Shown here: one piece after another, positions 4,970 through 7,379 of the stretch
Position numbering within the stretch: position 1 is the first letter of the stretch
Layout of the letters: each line of letters opens with the position of its first letter
Origin: Aquificales bacterium
GTDB lineage: Bacteria > Aquificota > Aquificia > Aquificales > QOAS01
Direction of reading: 5' to 3'
NCBI GenBank assembly: GCA_027035985.1
Contig: JALVTI010000100.1
Span: forward strand, 1 to 7,379
DNA length: 7,379 nucleotides
The notes under the pieces: model-generated
The model's database searches: none
The model's input: the letters and a program-made list of their open reading frames with translations, nothing else
Told to the model about the DNA's origin: nothing
Translations under genes and position numbers: made by a program

Positions 4970-5860
4970 ATGGCAAAAATATCCATGGAATTGGTTAAGC
5001 AACTAAGGGAAATGACCGGCGCCGGTATGTTGGACTGCAAAAAGGCGCTCGAGGAAGCCGGCGGCGATATCGAAAAGGCTAAAGAAATCTTGAGGAAAAA
5101 GGGTTTGGCTAAAGCCGCCAAGAAGGCATCCCGCGAGACCAAAGAGGGATTGGTCGTAGCCGTAGGCGATAAAAATAAAGGTGTTCTCCTCGAGGTAAAT
5201 TGCGAAACCGACTTCGTCGCAAGGAACGAGCTTTTCCAAAACTACGTCAAGCAAATCGCCGAGCTCATAGCCAAAGAGGACAAATTCAAAAATGTCGGTG
5301 TGGGCGACGTTGAGGAGCTCAAAAAGACCGAAATTGAACCCGGTAAGGATGTTGACACCTTCGTCAAAGAGGCTATCGCCAAGATAGGTGAAAACATTCA
5401 AATAAAGAGGTTCGCACGTTTCGACGCCGAAGGGGAAAACAGAGTGGTTGCAACCTACATCCACCCTCCCGGAAGAATTGGAGCTATGGTTGAAATAGAG
5501 TGCGAACCCGCCGAGCTGTGCGAAAAACCCGAGGTTCAAGAGCTCATTAAAGACCTACTGCTGCAAATCGCCGCTATGAGACCGGAATACCTCACCACCG
5601 AAGAGGTTCCCGCGGACATTATTCAAAAAGAAAAAGAAATCTATATAGAGCAAGCCCGCAAAGAGGGCAAACCCGAACATATCCTCGAGCGCATCGCCGA
5701 GGGTAAGATTAAGAAATTCTTCCAGGAAAAGGTTCTCCTCGAACAACCCTTCATAAAAGAGGAGAAAAAATCCATTAAAAAACTCATCGAAGAGGTTGCA
5801 AAACAGGCGGGTGGAAATATTAAAGTCAACCGCTTTGTCAGGTTCGAATTGGGTCAGTAA
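4970..5860 (+). CDS. tsf: Elongation factor Ts (EF-Ts)
   Basis: EF-Ts is the guanine-nucleotide exchange factor that releases GDP from EF-Tu in the cytosol, so that EF-Tu can reload with GTP and aminoacyl-tRNA. The 296 residues are the full-length form, somewhat longer than the E. coli protein and not the shortened form of some bacteria. Domains: an N-terminal UBA-like helical module (about 1-52, with VKQLREMTGAGMLDCKKAL), the core with the EF-Tu-contacting TDFV motif at 80-83 (ETDFVARN), a second core repeat with IHPPGRIGAMVEI (164-176), and a C-terminal helical/coiled-coil part (about 215-275). The start is supported by a strong Shine-Dalgarno and the canonical N-terminus. The usual upstream partner rpsB is absent; a divergent antiporter gene takes its place. 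rsmH follows 71 bases later on the same strand without an obvious terminator between them. Confidence 0.97.
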   Translation: MAKISMELVKQLREMTGAGMLDCKKALEEAGGDIEKAKEILRKKGLAKAAKKASRETKEGLVVAVGDKNKGVLLEVNCETDFVARNELFQNYVKQIAELIAKEDKFKNVGVGDVEELKKTEIEPGKDVDTFVKEAIAKIGENIQIKRFARFDAEGENRVVATYIHPPGRIGAMVEIECEPAELCEKPEVQELIKDLLLQIAAMRPEYLTTEEVPADIIQKEKEIYIEQARKEGKPEHILERIAEGKIKKFFQEKVLLEQPFIKEEKKSIKKLIEEVAKQAGGNIKVNRFVRFELGQ

Positions 5861-5916
5861 TCCAATTTTTGTTCTCCTTTTTTATCCTTTCCACCCGGAG
5901 GGGTCTTGCAAATTTT

Positions 5917-5922
5917 GATAAT
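5917..5922 (+). promoter_or_regulatory. Candidate -10 hexamer GATAAT for rsmH
   Basis: GATAAT (five of six matches to TATAAT) ends 9 bases before the rsmH ATG, predicting a leader of at most a few bases. A GGAGGGG at 5897-5903 lies 28 bases from the ATG, too far to act as its Shine-Dalgarno. No clear -35 box is seen. Readthrough from tsf is the alternative source of the mRNA. Confidence 0.38.
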
Positions 5923-5931
5923 TGACCCTAT

Positions 5932-6819
5932 ATGGGTTCGGTCGAACACTTTCCCGTCCTATTGGAGGAGACGGTTAACCTCCTATCCCGCGAGGGGGAG
6001 GCGGTTTACGTAGACGCCACAATAGGGTTAGGGGGACACTCTTACGAACTACTAAGGAGAAATCCTAAAGCCTACCTAATAGGGATAGACAAAGACCCAA
6101 ACGCCTTGGAGGTTGCCGAGAGACGCCTAAAGGAGTTCGAGGGTCGCTTTTCCCTCTACCAAGCCGACTACAGGGATATAGACGAGGTTCTTAAGGCTGA
6201 AGGGATTGAAGCTGCCGACGGGATACTTATGGACTTGGGGGTTTCGATGCTCCAGCTGAAGACCCCCGAAAGGGGTTTCTCCTTTATGGAGGAGGCACCC
6301 CTCGATATGAGGATGGACCCCCGGCAGAGGCTAACCGCCTACGATGTGGTGAACCGCTATTCGGAACGGGAGCTCGCCCGAATTATTAGGGAGTTTGGGG
6401 AAGAGAGGTTTGCCCCGCGCATAGCGCGGGCTATAGTCCAATACAGGAGAAAAAAACCGATAGAGACCACCCGAGAACTCGCCGAGATAGTCGAAAGAGC
6501 CGTTCCGAAGGGCTTTTACAGGAGGATACACCCGGCTACTAAAACCTTTCAGGCTATCCGCATAGAGGTCAACAGGGAGTTGGAACACCTAAAGGAGGCG
6601 CTTTTAGAAGTTCCCAACCTCCTAAAGGTGGGGGGAAGGGTGGCGGTTATTTCCTTCCACTCGTTGGAGGATAGAATCGTAAAGCACACCTTTAGGCACT
6701 TTGAAAAGGAAGGACTTTTAAAGGTTTTGACCAAAAAACCGATAACCCCCTCGGAGGAAGAGATAAGGAAAAATCCCCCCTCGAGGAGTGCAAAACTCAG
6801 AGCCGCCGAAAGGGTTTGA
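5932..6819 (+). CDS. rsmH: 16S rRNA (cytosine1402-N4)-methyltransferase RsmH (MraW)
   Basis: This enzyme uses S-adenosylmethionine to methylate N4 of C1402 in 16S rRNA, in the ribosomal P-site region, tuning start-codon choice and decoding fidelity. The 295 residues are a normal full length. Visible motifs: FPVLLEE (7-13); SAM motif I DATIGLGGHS (28-37); IDKDPNA (52-58), which binds the cofactor ribose; MDLGVSM (100-106); the family insert with DMRMDP (125-130); HPATKTFQAIRIEVN (200-214); SFHSLEDRIVK (241-251); and the C-terminal PSRSAKLRAAER (283-294). The ATG is the first possible start after an in-frame TGA at 5923-5925, and no Shine-Dalgarno lies at working distance. rsmH usually sits between mraZ and ftsL in the dcw cluster. 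Here it lies between tsf and a membrane protease gene, with 71-base and 60-base gaps. Confidence 0.97.
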   Translation: MGSVEHFPVLLEETVNLLSREGEAVYVDATIGLGGHSYELLRRNPKAYLIGIDKDPNALEVAERRLKEFEGRFSLYQADYRDIDEVLKAEGIEAADGILMDLGVSMLQLKTPERGFSFMEEAPLDMRMDPRQRLTAYDVVNRYSERELARIIREFGEERFAPRIARAIVQYRRKKPIETTRELAEIVERAVPKGFYRRIHPATKTFQAIRIEVNRELEHLKEALLEVPNLLKVGGRVAVISFHSLEDRIVKHTFRHFEKEGLLKVLTKKPITPSEEEIRKNPPSRSAKLRAAERV

Positions 6820-6847
6820 TTTGCCTTTTTTCCCCTTAGCGGCTAAC

Positions 6848-6860
6848 TTTGATTATCAAA
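6848..6860. repeat. 13-base near-palindrome TTTGAT-T-ATCAAA upstream of the protease gene
   Basis: Perfect 6-base arms flank a single central base, centred 26 bases before the protease ATG and just upstream of its Shine-Dalgarno. This is a plausible operator site or a promoter element. A related but imperfect sequence (TTTGATAAT) occurs upstream of rsmH at 5914-5922. The short length leaves chance open. Confidence 0.3.
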
Positions 6861-6866
6861 ACCTTT

Positions 6867-6873
6867 AGGAGGT
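6867..6873 (+). promoter_or_regulatory. Strong Shine-Dalgarno (AGGAGGT) of the protease gene
   Basis: AGGAGGT ends 6 bases before the ATG at 6880 and decides the start of this edge-truncated gene. The resulting N-terminus leads straight into a membrane anchor, as expected for the family. Confidence 0.8.
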
Positions 6874-6879
6874 AGGGAA

Positions 6880-7379
6880 ATGTATTACATCGACCCCTTT
6901 AGCGCCCTGATGAATATGCTCTGGTGGCTTTTAATCCTCTTTATCTTCCTCCAGCCGTGGTTTTCCAAATACCAGCTTCAGAGGGCGAGAGAGACCTTAA
7001 TCCGCCGACTCGAACGCAAGCGCGGGAGCCGCGTTATCACGATGATACACCGTCAGGAGACGATGGGATTTCTCGGCATACCCCTCTTTAGGTTTATAAC
7101 GATTGAGGACTCGGAGGAGGTTCTAAGGGCTATCCGCATGACCCCCGACGATATGCCCATAGACTTCATAATCCACACGCCCGGCGGTTTGGCTTTGGCG
7201 GCTACCCAGATAGCGAACGCCCTCGCCGACCACAAAGGTGAGGTCAGGGTTATAGTCCCCCACTACGCGATGAGCGGCGGAACGCTCATAGCCCTCGCGG
7301 CGGACAAGATTATTATGGACAAACACGCCGTTTTGGGACCCGTAGACCCCCAATTAGGACAGATGCCGGCGGCTTCCAT
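6880..7379 (+). CDS. Membrane-anchored ClpP-fold serine protease, SDH_sah type (3' end off window)
   Basis: The gene runs off the right edge; 166 codons are visible, probably a little over half of the protein. A single transmembrane helix at about 9-28 (LMNMLWWLLILFIFLQPWF) is followed by a basic stretch (34-51, RARETLIRRLERKR), which by the positive-inside rule puts the catalytic part in the cytoplasm. The protease core then shows the ClpP/SppA crotonase-like pattern: IHTPGG (98-103), forming the oxyanion region; a helix at LALAATQIANAL; then strand VRVIVPHYAMSGGT with the likely nucleophile Ser132; and DKHAVLGPVDPQLG (147-160). The catalytic lysine expected by analogy with SppA-like enzymes would be in or beyond this last part. 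These proteins, often labelled 'serine dehydrogenase proteinase', probably act in membrane-protein quality control. The gene lies 60 bases after rsmH, with its own strong Shine-Dalgarno. Confidence 0.88.
   Translation, partial: MYYIDPFSALMNMLWWLLILFIFLQPWFSKYQLQRARETLIRRLERKRGSRVITMIHRQETMGFLGIPLFRFITIEDSEEVLRAIRMTPDDMPIDFIIHTPGGLALAATQIANALADHKGEVRVIVPHYAMSGGTLIALAADKIIMDKHAVLGPVDPQLGQMPAAS

Noticed and set aside
5861..5931. A terminator between tsf and rsmH in the pyrimidine-rich gap.
   Set aside because: It has T-rich stretches, but the only stem nearby is four pairs (ACCC / GGGT) and lies after them, so I could not support a terminator.
5897..6010. A small ORF from a TTG near 5906 or 5915 behind GGAGGGG, overlapping the start of rsmH.
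   Set aside because: After a plausible first ten residues it becomes an Arg-rich out-of-frame reading of rsmH. No start is both well spaced and convincing.

Overview
The window is a compact, gene-dense stretch of bacterial chromosome with ten protein genes, two of them cut by the window edges, and no gene-free gap longer than about 120 bases. I see no RNA gene, CRISPR array, insertion sequence or integrase. The proteins are rich in Lys, Glu, Arg and Ile, arginine is often AGG, CGC or AGA, and isoleucine is often ATA. The gene order is scattered: tsf lies away from rpsB, and rsmH lies outside a division/cell-wall (dcw) cluster. Together these suggest a thermophilic, early-branching bacterium, most likely an Aquificota member close to Desulfurobacterium or Thermovibrio. 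That placement is inferred from style and is not proven.

Layout, left to right. Bases 1-107 (+) hold the tail of a probable membrane protein. Bases 152-754 (+) encode a Maf-family nucleotide pyrophosphatase. On the minus strand, tsaB (1898-1251) is followed by an uncharacterised 143-residue protein (1174-743), which runs tail-to-tail into maf with a 12-base overlap. Head-to-head with tsaB, only 22 bases away, is a small secreted protein (1921-2319, +). That gene runs tail-to-tail, with a 14-base overlap, into a membrane-bound diguanylate cyclase (3670-2306, -). The cyclase sits 9 bases behind a CPA2-type cation/proton antiporter (4852-3680, -), so the two probably form an operon. Divergent from the antiporter is a plus-strand run: tsf (EF-Ts, 4970-5860), rsmH (16S rRNA methyltransferase, 5932-6819) and the start of a membrane-anchored ClpP-fold serine protease of the SDH_sah type (6880 to the edge).

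Functional themes. Much of the window serves translation: EF-Ts recycles EF-Tu, RsmH methylates the decoding site of 16S rRNA, and TsaB is part of the tRNA t6A machinery. Maf cleans non-canonical or excess nucleotides. The antiporter/cyclase pair is the signalling element: an ion transporter coupled genetically to a c-di-GMP synthase with a large, unrecognised extracytoplasmic sensor region encoded by unusually AT-rich DNA.

The most interesting non-coding pattern is in translation starts. Three genes have textbook Shine-Dalgarno sequences (the 143-residue gene, tsf and the protease). Six lack one, and in five of these an upstream in-frame stop pins the start codon while a -10-like hexamer sits only 8-12 bases before it. 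This suggests leaderless or near-leaderless mRNAs, including two interlocked divergent promoters between tsaB and the secreted-protein gene.
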